From assembly GCA_949130485.1 (NCBI GenBank), contig OX422183.1, positions 32,086,640 to 32,150,639 on the forward strand: a stretch of DNA of 64,000 bases. The letters are read 5' to 3'. Both the position numbers and the translations under genes were made by a program. This DNA comes from Agelas oroides (Eukaryota; Porifera; Demospongiae; Agelasida; Agelasidae). Under the pieces are notes generated by a model. That model was not told the origin of the DNA. It saw nothing but the letters and a program-made list of their open reading frames with translations, and did no database searches. Within the stretch, counting starts at the first letter, position 1. Each line of letters begins with the position of its first letter. Of this stretch, positions 1 to 55,549 are shown one piece after another.

Positions 1-762
1 AGAACTGGAGGAGGTCCTGTAGAAGGATGTACACAAGACAGATTCTATTTTGTGTATCAGGTATCGCATGTATGAGCACAAGAGCAATGTTGCAATGGTA
101 TAATTCTTTTGTTACATTACGAGAGCTATATCGCCGGAATCAGATGGGTCAAGTGACTCATCTGTGGCATGTTTGAAAATGAAGCCATTCTGAGTAGCGA
201 AATAACTACTGCTAGTTCGTGGTGTCTTGTTCTTGCAGTACATTGACACATAAGCAGTGTAGCACTAGGTAAGTCCATATCTCAGTATTCACTGTCTGCT
301 TGGGCACAGTGCCTCTGATGAAAGAGAGTAAGCTATCATAGTTTAGTGCAGCAAATATTGGTACTTTAATTCACACACACGTCACAATTTCCAAACCATC
401 TGTAAGCTGCATTACTGCTGTAGTCGTAGAAGGAAATACACTAGAAAGCAATCTTCATATTCTTTTCTCTGCATGCCCCATCTCATGCAAGTCCTAACTT
501 GTATTTCATAGTACTTTGTGCCTCTGTGTAGTGGGAAAAATTAGCTATGGCCTCAGGCGGTGAAACTTACAGCTATACACAAACAACATATCGAATGAAG
601 GCAGTAGAACATTTTTAGTAAATTAGAACCCCATGGCATAGACTAAAATTTGAACTGTTTTTCTTAACAGCTGCTATAATGAAACTAGGGTCTTGAACAG
701 TTGAAACTACACATTGAATGAAGGCAGCTATGTTAAAGGCACCCCTACATGCAAATACCTAC
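1..762. other. 3' continuation of gene A, no firm exon
   Basis: On the minus strand this lies downstream of gene A exon 2, so it is intron or further gene sequence. I see no exon with convincing splice sites. A pyrimidine-rich acceptor-like site on the minus strand near 317 (TTTCATCAG) could open a short terminal exon, but only in a phase different from the one gene A prefers. No domain is recognisable. Confidence 0.4.
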
Positions 763-2311
763 CACATTCCCTGATTGTAGAGGAGCAGCTGTCATTGCCG
801 AGACTGTTGTTGGCACTGCAGGTCCAAGTGCCCAGAAGACTCTCAAATATCATACGCTTTGCTGATGCAGGTGTTGTCCCAGGAGGAAACATCACCAGGG
901 AGGTATTCCTGAGTGTGAACTGAGAGTTGAAGAACAGGGAGCCACTATTTCGAGTCCTAAAGGCATCAAACGTTACAGGCCCTTGCAAAAGGGGGTGTGT
1001 CATCATGAACTCAGGAGTTATAACAGGAACATCCCCTACAGTAGCTGAGTAATAGGTCACTCCATTCTTCTTCCATGTACGTTTAGGTTGTGGAAAAGCT
1101 CCAGGTATATTTGTGGGTAGATTCCTTTGTATAATATGACAGTCGAGGGTAGCCCTTGTTCTTGTGGGTGAAGTGCTGCCAAACTCCAAGCAAAAGTTGG
1201 CTCCAATCTTGTACACAGCAGCAGACGGGTTGCTAATAACTGGATCTGCATACAAATTAAAAGCAAAAAAAAAATTTAAAAGTGCTATCCCGGGACTGAC
1301 TGCATCAATGCACTATCCACTTAAAAATCTCCATGCCTGTAAAGTTGTTACTTTGGAGGTGGAAAAAATGGGTCTTCATGTGTGCACAAGAAGTTACCAC
1401 TGACATAATACTGCATGAGAAACGAGTAAAGCAACTAAACTTTATAATAAATTAAATTAAACTTTGTTGCCATTATGGTATGGAAGGGCACCAAAGCTCC
1501 TATAGTTAGTTCCTAGACAGAATGTAAGTTGAAAGCTGAATGACCGTATATAGAAGTGGTAGGCGTGGCAATTGTCTATTGCACATCCAAAGTAGATTGA
1601 GGGATACAAATTAAAAGTAAGAATTCCAGTGACAGAACTTTCACGGTCACAGAGAGTTAGTAGAGCTTAGCTAGGCAAAAAGTTGCACTGGTTTGTAATA
1701 AGAACACGGAGCGCATGTGCACACGCACACGCACTACATAATAACATAATACCTTCATTCGGCTCGCCACAGTCGATATTCGGCGGCTCACCCAACAGGT
1801 AGAGTGTTGTTGATGCATTGTGGCACCCGCCTTGATTGCTGCAAACACGGCATGTGTAGATCCTGGAATGTGGATACTCTGCAATCGCCACAATATTAGT
1901 GCGAGTGATGTTCAAGTAGCGATTATTTTGTCCTTCCACAACAATACTTCCCAGTGGAGGGAAAAGTTGAGTTTGCACACCTATGGGGTTCCCAAACTCG
2001 TCAATTCTCTGCAAAAACCATGTAACCTGGCCGCCAGGGAACATTGACAGATATGGGAAGCAGTCCAGTAGTGCGTTCACGCCTTCCTGCACAACAGCCA
2101 GCGAGTCAGCCCCAGTTATATTGATGATCACTTTCTCACCCGTCCGTGCAACAATGTCCTGCAACTCAGGGTTTTGGCCCAACTCCTGATCACGCGCTTC
2201 GGATCCGGTCAGAACGCGAAAGCTACTTGGTTGATGTCGTGCATCAGTTCGCTTCACGCCGAGTGCGAGCGCCAACATAAATAGCAGCTTGATGCCCTTC
2301 ATCACTCTCAT
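763..2311 (-). CDS. Gene A: Ig-like domain protein, 5' part (exons 1753-2311 and 763-1245)
   Basis: Secreted or membrane protein with Ig-like domains; the gene probably continues past the left edge. Exon 1 (1753-2311) starts at the ATG beginning MRVMKGIKLLF, followed by a hydrophobic signal peptide ending near TDA. The frame is open upstream to 2536, but a TATA box at 2364-2371 makes 2311 the better start. Residues about 60-165 form an Ig-like fold: LDCFPYL, then VTWFL, then YTCRVC. Exon 1 ends GAATGAAG|GTATTA in phase 1 and joins exon 2 (763-1245) after ATGCAG, keeping frame. Exon 2 encodes a second, larger Ig-like unit (TLDCHI, TWKKNG, GTWTCSANNS) with several N-glycosylation sequons, ending TGTG|GTAGGT, again in phase 1. 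The ligand is unknown; the role could be adhesion or self/non-self recognition. The two-exon join is well supported by frame; the 3' end is not seen. Confidence 0.72.
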
Positions 2312-2363
2312 TGTCTGTTTCGTAGCAAGCGCCGCTGTCTGCTTCGGGCGAAACCACTTTAGA

Positions 2364-2371
2364 CTTTTATA
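2364..2371 (-). promoter_or_regulatory. TATA box of gene A
   Basis: TATAAAAG reads on the minus strand 53-60 bp upstream of the chosen ATG. That predicts transcription starting about 25-30 bp downstream and a 5' leader of roughly 25 nt. It also argues against the longer open frame that extends to 2536. Confidence 0.6.
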
Positions 2372-2607
2372 GTCTGTGGACTGTAATGTACCTGCGCATG
2401 CGAAGGTGCATGGGCCTATTTTCGGGACATTATACTGCGGTACGTGCGGAAGAATGCAGTGAATGCAGTATAGGTACAAATTCGTGTAAGGCAGTGGATC
2501 CTTTCTTCCGGTGTTCTTGGGAAATTTTATCGCCAAGCGTAATTACCCACCCCCAACTTTCCTAGGAAATATTATCGCCGCCAGGAAAATGAGCGACTCT
2601 TCTTGTC

Positions 2608-2680
2608 AATGACTACTCAGTCACTAGCCTCGTACCCAGGCTCTTGGTGAGTACGTACGAGGCTACTGAGTAGTCACTTA
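2608..2680. repeat. Short inverted repeat (hairpin)
   Basis: GACTACTCAG...CTAGCCTCGTAC is followed about 20 bp later by its reverse complement GTACGAGGCTACTGAGTAGTC. It shares the TAGCCTCG core with the larger inverted-repeat elements at 40101-40239 and 60345-60720, so it may be a remnant of that family. Confidence 0.6.
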
Positions 2681-3282
2681 CTCCTAGCATGGACAATATA
2701 GTTATCCATGCTAACCATGCAGTGGTCAGTGGGAGAGCTCGTTGTCTTTTACATCATTTATTTTGTACAAAATCGATGATGTATTTTTTCAGTCCCATCT
2801 AAAGGTTTGAAACATTTCTCCTGAGAATGTACCACTTGTAAAATAAAATTCATATTTTTTCTCCTAGGCAGTGGTTCTAAAAGTAAGAGCCTATGAAAAT
2901 CACTATTGCATGTATTATGAGTCAACTGTTGGTACTATGAGTCACCAGGTGCTTTGTTGATTGAAACATTTTCAGTTGGAATTCAAACTGTATCCTAGCA
3001 TTTTATAACCTCTGTTTGTGCTGATAGTAATTTTTCTTCACTAGAGCACCTTTCATTCTACCATGGTATTAATGTTAACATACACTGTTCAAGGTTTTAG
3101 TTTGGGATCCCTAAAACCATCAAACCTTGAAAAATACTACAGAGTAAACACATTTTGATGGGAAAGTTGCTAGATAATGGCACCTGTATGTACTCTATAT
3201 GAACATCAAGTTTTGAAAATTTTTGGAGTAAAAGTTACATGTGAACCCATAATACCCTCTGACTCATAATACCAGCATCTAC
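2681..3282. other. Intergenic, AT-rich, no gene seen
   Basis: No ORF of note, no splice-bounded exon and no recognisable repeat on either strand. It separates the gene A promoter from the repeat cluster that starts at 3283. Confidence 0.5.
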
Positions 3283-3496
3283 CCTAAGGTTCAATATAGC
3301 TATAGAGCTCCACATGCAAGCACAATACTTTAATGAGCAGTGGTAAGAGTGGTTACCCTGGTTGCAAACAGGCAGCAGAGACGGTAGTGAGGAGAAGTTC
3401 TAAGAAGAGACAGCTAGTGGTCATAAGAAGTTCTAAGAAGCTAACTACATAAGCAACCCGAGAGGAAGTTGCACAATTCATCCCACGACCTATCTT
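3283..3496 (+). repeat. Dispersed repeat, copy 1 (copy 2 at 7912-8139)
   Basis: The segment starting CTAAGGTTCAATATAGC and ending CCCACGACCTATCTT is repeated nearly unchanged, in direct orientation, at 7912-8139. Its last third recurs at 4505-4580. The two full copies bracket the microsatellites and the LINE fragment, so the block between them probably arose by local duplication or nested insertion. Confidence 0.75.
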
Positions 3497-3629
3497 AATA
3501 ATAATTAAACTCAGTGGCTCATGTCACGCGAAGCGCGCGGGAGCGCTAGTGTTGTTAGACTCCCTAGAGCTAGCGTACAGCAGGTGCCCGGCCAATAACA
3601 TACAATGACCTGGCTACGCCACTGATTAA

Positions 3630-3740
3630 ACTCATGCCAAATTTTCAAGCTATAGTTAGCTAAATATTGACATTACCATGACATAAAGCTCGGCTTCTGA
3701 CTTGCCTGCGGGGCAATTACTGCTATCCACAAACCCGATT
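3630..3740 (+). repeat. Dispersed repeat related to 12180-12402
   Basis: ATTAAACTCATGC... TTCTGACTTGCCTG recurs in diverged form at 12180-12250, where the second half is tandemly duplicated. Function unknown; probably a short interspersed element. Confidence 0.5.
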
Positions 3741-3811
3741 TTTAGTCCTATAACTAAAATAAAAATTTACACCCTCTCCAAGGGTCCACCCCCAGTCTGA
3801 CAACATCATCA

Positions 3812-3813
<2 letters not shown>

Positions 3814-3875
<62 letters not shown>
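3814..3875. repeat. (CA)n microsatellite
   Basis: About 30 uninterrupted CA dinucleotides. Confidence 0.95.
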
Positions 3876-3879
<4 letters not shown>

Positions 3880-4201
3880 AACGGACAAACGTAAGGAGCT
3901 CCCCTAATGGGGATATGCCCCCCCAGACCAATTAAGGCTGGGACCCCTGTGCACTACTTCAGGGAACACTGGGCCGAGCGCTAGACAAACTCCTGAAGCC
4001 GGGCCAAGCACTCGCAGGAGCACTGACTATGCCCCTCCACTGTGGTGTGGGTACCCGAAGTCCCACCTGTACCCCAGTGGAATTAGGCACAGCCAGTGGT
4101 CTTGTCCTCCCCCAGCCTAAGCCAGGTTCCCAATTTACTATTTTACTCGGGCCTGGGTTGGGTGCCAAGTGGGGAAAGATGTTTTTGTTTTTTTCTCCTG
4201 T

Positions 4202-4500
<299 letters not shown>

Positions 4501-4832
4501 CAATTGATAAGAAGTTCTAAGAAGCTAACTACATAAGCAACCCGAGAGGAAGTTGCACAATTCATCCCACGACCTATCTTTGCAGGGGTCACCACAACAG
4601 CACTTCAAAAAGATGATGGATTTTGTCATGCTAGAGTAAGACTCTCATATGTTCATAGGTCTAGATAGCAATAATATTAATAAGCTATACTAAAACCCTT
4701 TTTTAAAATTTGGCAAAGCAAGATTGCCCTAAACCAAACCCTAACCCTGAAACTAGGAGTAACACTGGTCCTGACTGTAACCCAGGTTTATGTTTTCGTT
4801 AATCTCCGCCGAGTGACTTCTGCCGCCACCTT

Positions 4833-5130
4833 AAACTCAGTCACACACTCCACTTCACCACCACCCAATCTCAGCAGTCTCATATCATTGCTAGAGTTTC
4901 CGAGTTACAATTTGCTGATGACTTAGCTGCTGTTGCCACGAGTAGGTAGAATATGGAGAGTGCAGCATATATACTGGATGATCTTCTAAAGGAGTGGGGA
5001 CTGACCTTGAGTATTATGAAGACTAAGTTAGCTACTTGTGGCAGGTGATAGAGATGCTGATGATATGAGACTGCTGAGATTGGATGGTGGTGAAGTGGAG
5101 TGCGTGACTGAGTTTAAGTACTTGGGACAT
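4833..5130 (+). pseudogene. LINE reverse-transcriptase segment, inverted (motif C, FADD)
   Basis: The plus strand encodes ELQFADDLAAVATSR and, after stops, ILDDLLKEWGLTLSIMKTK and ECVTEFKYLG: the catalytic FADD motif C and thumb region of a LINE reverse transcriptase. The rest of the same RT lies on the minus strand from 7615 to about 5130. A DMRLLRL..GGEVECVTEF-coding stretch occurs twice in opposite orientation (4833-4885 minus, 5058-5115 plus), so the FADD segment is flanked by inverted repeats and looks flipped by recombination between them. Stops make it non-functional. Confidence 0.7.
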
Positions 5131-7615
5131 TGTATAACTCGGAAACTCTAGCAATGAAAGGCTTTCTCGTTCTCTCTCCTACCCGCTTTCCACCACACTT
5201 GTATAAGACGCTGACTCCAAATTCCATGCATCTCTCTCTCCACTGTCCAATCACCAGATTAAAGTAAAGGTTGAAAAGTGTTGGAGCAAGCACACATCCT
5301 TGCCTCAATATCCATTGCGTACCTCAAATTCTGGAGCCATCTGACCATCCACTGTCACTGTCCAGTCACCAGATTAAAGTAAAGGTTGAAAAGTGTTGGA
5401 GCAAGCACACATCCTTGCCTCAATATCTATTGCGTACCTCAAATTCTGGAGCCACCTGACCATCCACTGTCACTGTCCAATCACCAGATTAAAGTAAAGG
5501 TTGAAAAGTGTTGGAGCAAGCACACATCCTTGCCTCAATATCCATTGCGTACCTCAAATTCTGGAGCCACCTGACCATCCACTGTCACTGTCCAATCACC
5601 AGATTAAAGTAAAGGTTGAAAAGTGTTGGAGCAAGCACACATCCTTGCCTCAATATCCATTGCGTACCTCAAATTCTGGAGCCACCTGACCATCCACTGT
5701 CACTGTCCAATCACCAGATTAAAGTAAAGGTTGAAAAGTGTTGGAGCAAGCACACATCCTTGCCTCAATATCCATTGCGTACCTCAAATTCTGGAGCCAC
5801 CTGACCATCCACTGTCACTGTCCAATCACCAGATTAAAGTAAAGGTTGAAAAGTGTTGGAGCAAGCACACATCCTTGCCTCAATATCCATTGCGTACCTC
5901 AAATTCTGGAGCCACCTGACCATCCACTGTCACTGTCCAATCACCAGATTAAAGTAAAGGTTGAAAAGTGTTGGAGCAAGCACGCATCCTTGCCTCAATA
6001 TCCATTGCGTACCTCAAATTCTGGAGCCACCTGACCATCCACTGTCACTGTCCAATCACCAGATTAAAGTAAAGGTTGAAAAGTGTTGGAGCAAGCACAC
6101 ATCCTTGCCTCAATATCCATTGCGTACCTCAAATTCTGGAGCCACCTGACCATCCACTGTCACTGTCCAATCACCAGATTAAAGTAAAGGTTGAAAAGTG
6201 TTGGAGCAAGCACACATCCTTGCCTCAATATCCATTGCGTACCTCAAATTCTGGAGCCACCTGACCATCCACTGTCACTGTCCAATCACCAGATTAAAGT
6301 AAAGGTTGAAAAGTGTTGGAGCAAGCACACATCCTTGCCTCAATATCCATTGCGTACCTCAAATTCTGGAGCCACCTGACCATCCACTGTCACTGTCCAA
6401 TCACCAGATTAAAGTAAAGGTTGAAAAGTGTTGGAGCAAGCACACATCCTTGCCTCAATATCCATTGCGTACCTCAAATTCTGGAGCCATCTGACCATCC
6501 ACTGTCACTTCAGCTTTCATACCATCATAGAGAGAACGAATCATCCACAGCATTGACTCAGGGATACCATAACTCTCCAAAACACGCCACAGGGCCTGAT
6601 GAGGAACTGAATCATAGGCTTTCTGCAAGTCAATGAAGAGCATAACGATCTTAGTATTGTACTCTATCATCTGCCTAACACAGAAAATCATATCCACACA
6701 TCCTCTTCCTCGCCGGAACCCACACTGAGAGTCAGGCAACACCTCCTCCGCTACATCCTGGAGTCTGCTTTGGATGGTCTTGGTGAACAACTTTCCACCA
6801 ATGTCCAACAAACTGATGCCCCTCCAATTGTCACATACACTGAGGTTACCCTTCTTCGGAATGGGAACAATCAAGGCGTCCTTCCACTCTTGAGGGACAC
6901 TGCCATCCCTCCAGACTTGGTGGAAAAGTTCCACAAGGTTTTCTAGCAGATTAGCTCCACAGCACTTCAGCATCTCTGGTAACGCACCATTTTTCCCTCC
7001 AGCCTTACCACCCTTCAGGGAGCTCATTGCCACAAGGATTTCATCCTCTGAAGGAGGCATACTTAGCTCTTCCCTGACTGCCATTAACTGCACAGATGAA
7101 ACTGTGTCCTCCACGTACCTGCTCTGAACATTCAGTACCTGACAGAAGTGCTCTTGCCAGCAGTTAACAGACTCCTCAACACTCTCACAAGGATCTCCAT
7201 TTGCTTTCTTGATAGTTCTTGTTCTCACAGGTCTCAGACCTACCCTACCCCGCTGTAACTCCCTCAAACTCTTCCACATACTCTTTGGAGAACCCCCAGA
7301 CAGCATTGCCACTTCCACTTCATTGGCCTTCTCCTGTAACCAATCATTCTTCGCCTTCTTTACTGCCTTCGTCACTTCTCTTCTCTGAAGAACATACCTC
7401 TGTCTATCACTGTTCCGTCCTGATCTCAGCCATCTCTGAAACAGCAGGTTCCTTCTGTCAATCAGCTCCTTTAGCAGGGAACCTTTCTCCCTGAACCAAT
7501 CTGGTTGGTTTCTTATCTCCCACCCAAGTGTGCTCTCTGCAGCATCAACCATACCATCCCTGATGGCCTCCCACATCTCCACCCCACTTGCCATCTCATC
7601 CCAACTGCCTTCCAC
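5114..7615 (-). pseudogene. Truncated non-LTR retrotransposon reverse transcriptase
   Basis: Minus-strand reading frame (clean from 7615 to 6455) for a LINE RT: N-terminal RT region (WKDALIVPIPKKG, NWRGISLLDIGGK), LPDSQCGFRRGRGC, motif A LFIDLQKAYDSVPH, then VDGQMAPEFEVRNG leading into motif B, and RQGCVLAPTLFNLYFN at the far end. The endonuclease domain is absent; the frame begins beside a CA tract at 7650. Motif B is interrupted by the tandem 115-bp array (5241-6508) and the FADD motif is inverted at 4833-5130, so the copy is dead. The overall pattern resembles CR1/RTE-type LINEs; the exact clade is not decided. Confidence 0.85.
5241..6508. repeat. 115-bp tandem array inside the LINE RT (about 11 copies)
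   Basis: Unit starts (CACTGTCCAATCACC) fall exactly every 115 bp from 5241 to 6391, with only scattered single-base differences. On the minus strand each unit encodes the motif-B neighbourhood of the RT (VDGQMAPEFEVRNG then LRQGCVLAPTLFNLYFN, in shifted frames). Since 115 is not a multiple of 3, and each unit carries the same two-base shift between NG and RQG, the array cannot encode a working protein. Confidence 0.95.
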
Positions 7616-7649
7616 TCGATATCACACACCTTTTCCACAAACCTTTCAC

Positions 7650-7903
<254 letters not shown>

Positions 7904-7911
7904 CCGTGTGT

Positions 7912-8139
7912 CCTAAGGTTCAATATAGCTATAGAGCTCCACATGCAAGCACAATACTTTAATGAGCAGTGGTAAGAGTGGTTACCCTGGTTGCAAACAA
8001 GCAGCAGAGACGGTAGTGAGGAGAAGTTCTAAGAAGAGACAGCTAGTGGTTATAAGAAGTTCTAAGAAGCTAACTACATAAGCAACCCGAGAGGAAGTTG
8101 CACAATTTATCCCACAATTTATCCCACGACCTATCTTTG
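7912..8139 (+). repeat. Dispersed repeat, copy 2
   Basis: Direct copy of 3283-3496, with a short duplication of the CACAATTTATCCC segment near its end. Confidence 0.75.
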
Positions 8140-8220
8140 CAGGTCATCACCACAACAACACTTCAAAAAGATGATGGATTTTGTAATGCTGGAGTAAGAT
8201 TCTCTCACAGATGTTAGTGG

Positions 8221-8932
8221 TTAACCCTTTACCAACCGATGACGCCATTTGGCGTCGTCAGATTTTGGCCGCATGTTATCAGTTGGCGCAATCCGTTTTG
8301 AAGATAGGCTCTGCGCTAGCAGAAAGAGTGGGACAGGGGGAGGTGGGTGGGTGCACCGCTCTGGCTGACAGTGCATGGCGGCGGTTGCAGCTGCCTGTAG
8401 AAAAGCCTTGGTCAATGCCGGGTGGGCCATTTGCCTGCTTTCTTGCACAAACGGGCAGGCTGACAGTGCATGGCGGCGGTTGCAGCTGCCTGTAGAAAAG
8501 CCTTGGTCAATGCCGGGTGGGCCATTTGTCTGCTTTCTTGCACAAACGGGCACCGCTCTGGCTGACAGTGCATGGCGGCGGTTGCAGCTGCCTGTAGAAA
8601 AGCCTTGGTCAATGCCGGGTGGGCCATTTGTCTGCTTTCTTGCACAAACGGGCGTAGAAAACGCTCCTTTCACCTTGTAGGAACTCCATTTCTGGCATTT
8701 TAGGCAGCTTTTAGTCCGGAGGAGCGTTCTCTGGTTGGAGGGCCCTGACTATTGAACGCTCGCTAATGAGTGGGTGTGTCCAAGGTCATGAACCTACGGA
8801 GAATGTGTCAATGAAGTTTTGAGTCAAGTTTCCAGTGCTAGCTCCAAGCGGAAGTGAAAATACGGACCATGGAAGGTATCCATAGCCTAATAAACACTTC
8901 CAGTAAATAGCCTACGGTTGTTAAAGAGTTAA
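8221..8932. mobile_element. piggyBac-like MITE with TTAA ends
   Basis: Begins TTAACCCTTTACCAACCG and ends CGGTTGTTAAAGAGTTAA, so TTAA flanks near-matching inverted termini (CCCTTTACCAACCG against CTCTTTAACAACCG). A subterminal palindrome GACGCCATTTGGCGTC follows the left end. TTAA target duplication is the hallmark of piggyBac transposition. No transposase is encoded, so it would need help in trans. It contains a three-copy tandem repeat (8363-8655) that keeps frames open on both strands. Confidence 0.7.
8363..8655. repeat. Three-copy tandem repeat (95-102 bp unit)
   Basis: GGCTGACAGTGCATGGCGG starts at 8363, 8458 and 8560. Copies differ by a 7-bp CACCGCT-type insertion. The open frames across it on both strands are by-products of its GC-rich, stop-poor sequence. 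Confidence 0.9.
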
Positions 8933-8941
8933 AGTTACTAT

Positions 8942-9198
8942 CAAGAGCACATGAAAATGGGCAGCCTGAGTAAGAGGGTGGAATTCCATAAAATTTGAAA
9001 CTGGGCAGAAGTTACCGCCAGAACTATAAACAGTAACACGTACTGCACATGCTGCGTACAAATAAGCCATTGTTCCTAAGCATGTGACAAGGTGTTCTAT
9101 TTTTAGTACGGTTCAATATTTTGACCCGACTATATATAGGCTTCTATTGGAGTTAGCTACATGCTCTCACTCAAGCCGGCTGTTCTTATGTGCTCTTG
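8942..9198. mobile_element. MITE, AAGAGCACAT family
   Basis: Starts CAAGAGCACATGAAAATGG and ends with the inverted counterpart GTTCTTATGTGCTCTTG. The interior (CTATTTTTAGTACGGTTCAA, CTTCTATTGGAGTTA) matches the element at 13719-13960 in reverse orientation, so they are one family. Confidence 0.7.
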
Positions 9199-9309
9199 TA
9201 CTATATATCTGCAGGTTGTAATTGATGATCAGGCTAGTTTCCTTTGATTTGTCCTTTGCAATTAACCTCTATTACCACTCCTCAGGTAACAGAGGTCAAA
9301 CTTTCATTA

Positions 9310-9649
9310 CCGTATAGCGCTAAATTTTCGCGGGTCTTTAATTTCGCGAATTTTCAACCATTCGCGAAATATTTCAACGAAACGGTCTTCACATGCAAGA
9401 GCGTCGATGGACAACATCCCGGGGCTGTGCTGCCGAATCCCCAAGGGACGCTCTCCAAAGTGATACCTTCAAAGTAGGCGTTGCTTTGCTGACAGCTGCG
9501 AGCTCGAGCGCGGACGACAGTGTGGTAGCTTGTATGCCACGCCCATACTCCATTTACATTGCGGCGTGCGCATGGTTTAGTCAGCGAATTCGCGAAATTA
9601 TTTTCTTCAAAAACCGCCATTCGCGAAAATTTAGTCCCTCGATAATTTA
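9310..9649. mobile_element. MITE, CCGTATAGCGC family, copy 1
   Basis: Starts CCGTATAGCGCTAAATTTTC, is rich in TTCGCGAAA words, and shares a long interior (GTCGATGGACAACATCCC...) with 45627-46019. The right terminus is degraded. Confidence 0.65.
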
Positions 9650-9672
9650 GGTAGTACTGGGCATTGCAAACT

Positions 9673-9678
9673 TTTAAT
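9673..9678 (-). promoter_or_regulatory. Possible poly(A) signal of gene B (ATTAAA)
   Basis: ATTAAA on the minus strand about 120 bp downstream of the gene B stop. It is the nearest variant signal; the canonical AATAAA is not seen closer. Confidence 0.3.
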
Positions 9679-9797
9679 AATTCCATACAGCAAAACAGAA
9701 TATGCAGCATAACAGAGTGATAAGCCTAACCATCATCAAAAAGATTAATTGTCCTATTTGGCTATTTAGTTAATCAGTCATCAGTATGGTAAGACTG

Positions 9798-54312
<44,515 letters not shown>

Positions 54313-54360
54313 GATGATGGTCAGACGCGCAGTATGCTGATCGGACTTTGCACAGAACTG

Positions 54361-54412
54361 CTATACAAGCGGATCTGCTGCAACTGCTACAATGCACGGG
54401 TGCAGCATTTTA
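54361..54412 (-). promoter_or_regulatory. Possible core promoter of gene B
   Basis: TTGTATAG lies 50-57 bp upstream of the ATG, a spacing like the gene A TATA box; CCTTAAAATG lies about 95 bp upstream. Neither is a full consensus, so assignment is tentative. Confidence 0.3.
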
Positions 54413-54524
54413 AGGCACCGTGCACCGGTAGCCGGCGCCGTTAAGTTGCAATTTCGTCACAATGGGCGGCGCTACGAGCACGCAGCGTACACACGGCGCA
54501 CCGAAGACGCAGCCAAGTTTGCAT

Positions 54525-55549
54525 AATTGGGGCGAGCGTGAGCGAGCCCCACACTAGTGAGTTGAACGGCGGGCTGATATAGTATATCGTACGTATGTCC
54601 AGTGCATGAACAATCAACGAACCACATCTCCCTTATAAAACAGACCTAGATGTTATGCAAAGTCACCCACTGCGCAGGACGCGTTTCGGCCAATACCAGG
54701 CATGCACGCGTACGCGCGCCGCATACGCACACAATGCGCGTGATCTAATTGGGAACACGTGCGCACGCCTTTATATTTATAGTCGTTTTTGCGTAGTGAA
54801 CATGTATATTCTGAATACTTCCAGATCTAGAAGAGCTCTGAAACCATCGCAAGACAAGGAAAACATGCAGGCTACTGCGCTGTCTGCGCACACGAGAGAG
54901 AGAGCCCGACGTGCGGCAGAAACAGCCGAGCAAAGGCAGGAAAGAGTAACGAAGCGGAGAGAGATAGGCAGTGGCGGATTTAGGGGGGGTAAGGGGGGTG
55001 CAAATGCACCCCCCTTTGGCGGCTAGTAATGTATTTTGCGTACATAACTGCACGAGTCCATCAAATGATTATGCCATGAGCAGTGGCATGCAGCAACAAC
55101 AACCAGGCACAGTTACACACTCACGTATCAGTTCCTTACTGATCTCCAGACGTTTGACTAGGCCTAAAGTTGCTTCGAGATTTTCAGTTCGGCCCGAGGA
55201 GTCCGCCACGGCGCGCCTCGGCGTACGAGATTTCTTTTGTGACGGACCCCTCGGTTCGGCCTTCCAGCTATTATTGTATGAATGCGTTCACGTGACCGAA
55301 AGTGGGCGTGGCAACCCCAAAAATTTCCGGCGCGCTTCGCGCGCGCCAGTGACGGAACCCCCCTTTCTAAATTTCTAGATCCGCCACTGATAGGGCTAGG
55401 CTCTCTACCCAGACTGCCGATGCATAAATTTGTATAAACATCCTATTGTGCATTGTGCATAATTTATATACATTACAAACATGTAGTATATACGTAACTG
55501 CCTATATATAAATACACGATACAACTCGCTCACGCTCGCCCCACAATTC
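54525..55549. mobile_element. Inverted-repeat element with GGGGCGAGCGTGAGCGAG ends
   Basis: AATTGGGGCGAGCGTGAGCG at the left and CGCTCACGCTCGCCCCACAA at the right. It lies upstream of the gene B promoter and contains the nested element 54969-55389. Confidence 0.7.
54969..55389. mobile_element. Nested MITE with CAGTGGCGGAT ends
   Basis: Starts CAGTGGCGGATTTAGGGGG and ends CTAGATCCGCCACTG, flanked on both sides by ATAGG, a probable 5-bp target duplication. CAGTGGCG(T/G)A termini also occur singly at 3606 and 58361. Confidence 0.7.

Noticed and set aside
2312-2536. Longer N-terminus for gene A starting at 2536
   Set aside because: The extension would put the TATA box inside the coding region and place the signal peptide internally.
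5241-6508. CRISPR array
   Set aside because: Repeats are contiguous 115-bp units with no unique spacers, inside a eukaryotic LINE.
5271-6636. Series of 62-residue plus-strand ORFs (MKSVGAST...), one every 115 bp
   Set aside because: They are antisense frames of the 115-bp tandem repeat within the LINE RT; the minus-strand sense encodes RT motifs.
8221-8680. Overlapping ORFs of 77-150 codons on both strands
   Set aside because: Open only because of the stop-poor tandem repeat inside a piggyBac-like MITE; no domain and no splice context.
54655-55378. Two plus-strand ORFs of 123 and 135 codons
   Set aside because: Lie inside nested inverted-repeat elements, have no recognisable domain, and the second includes element termini.
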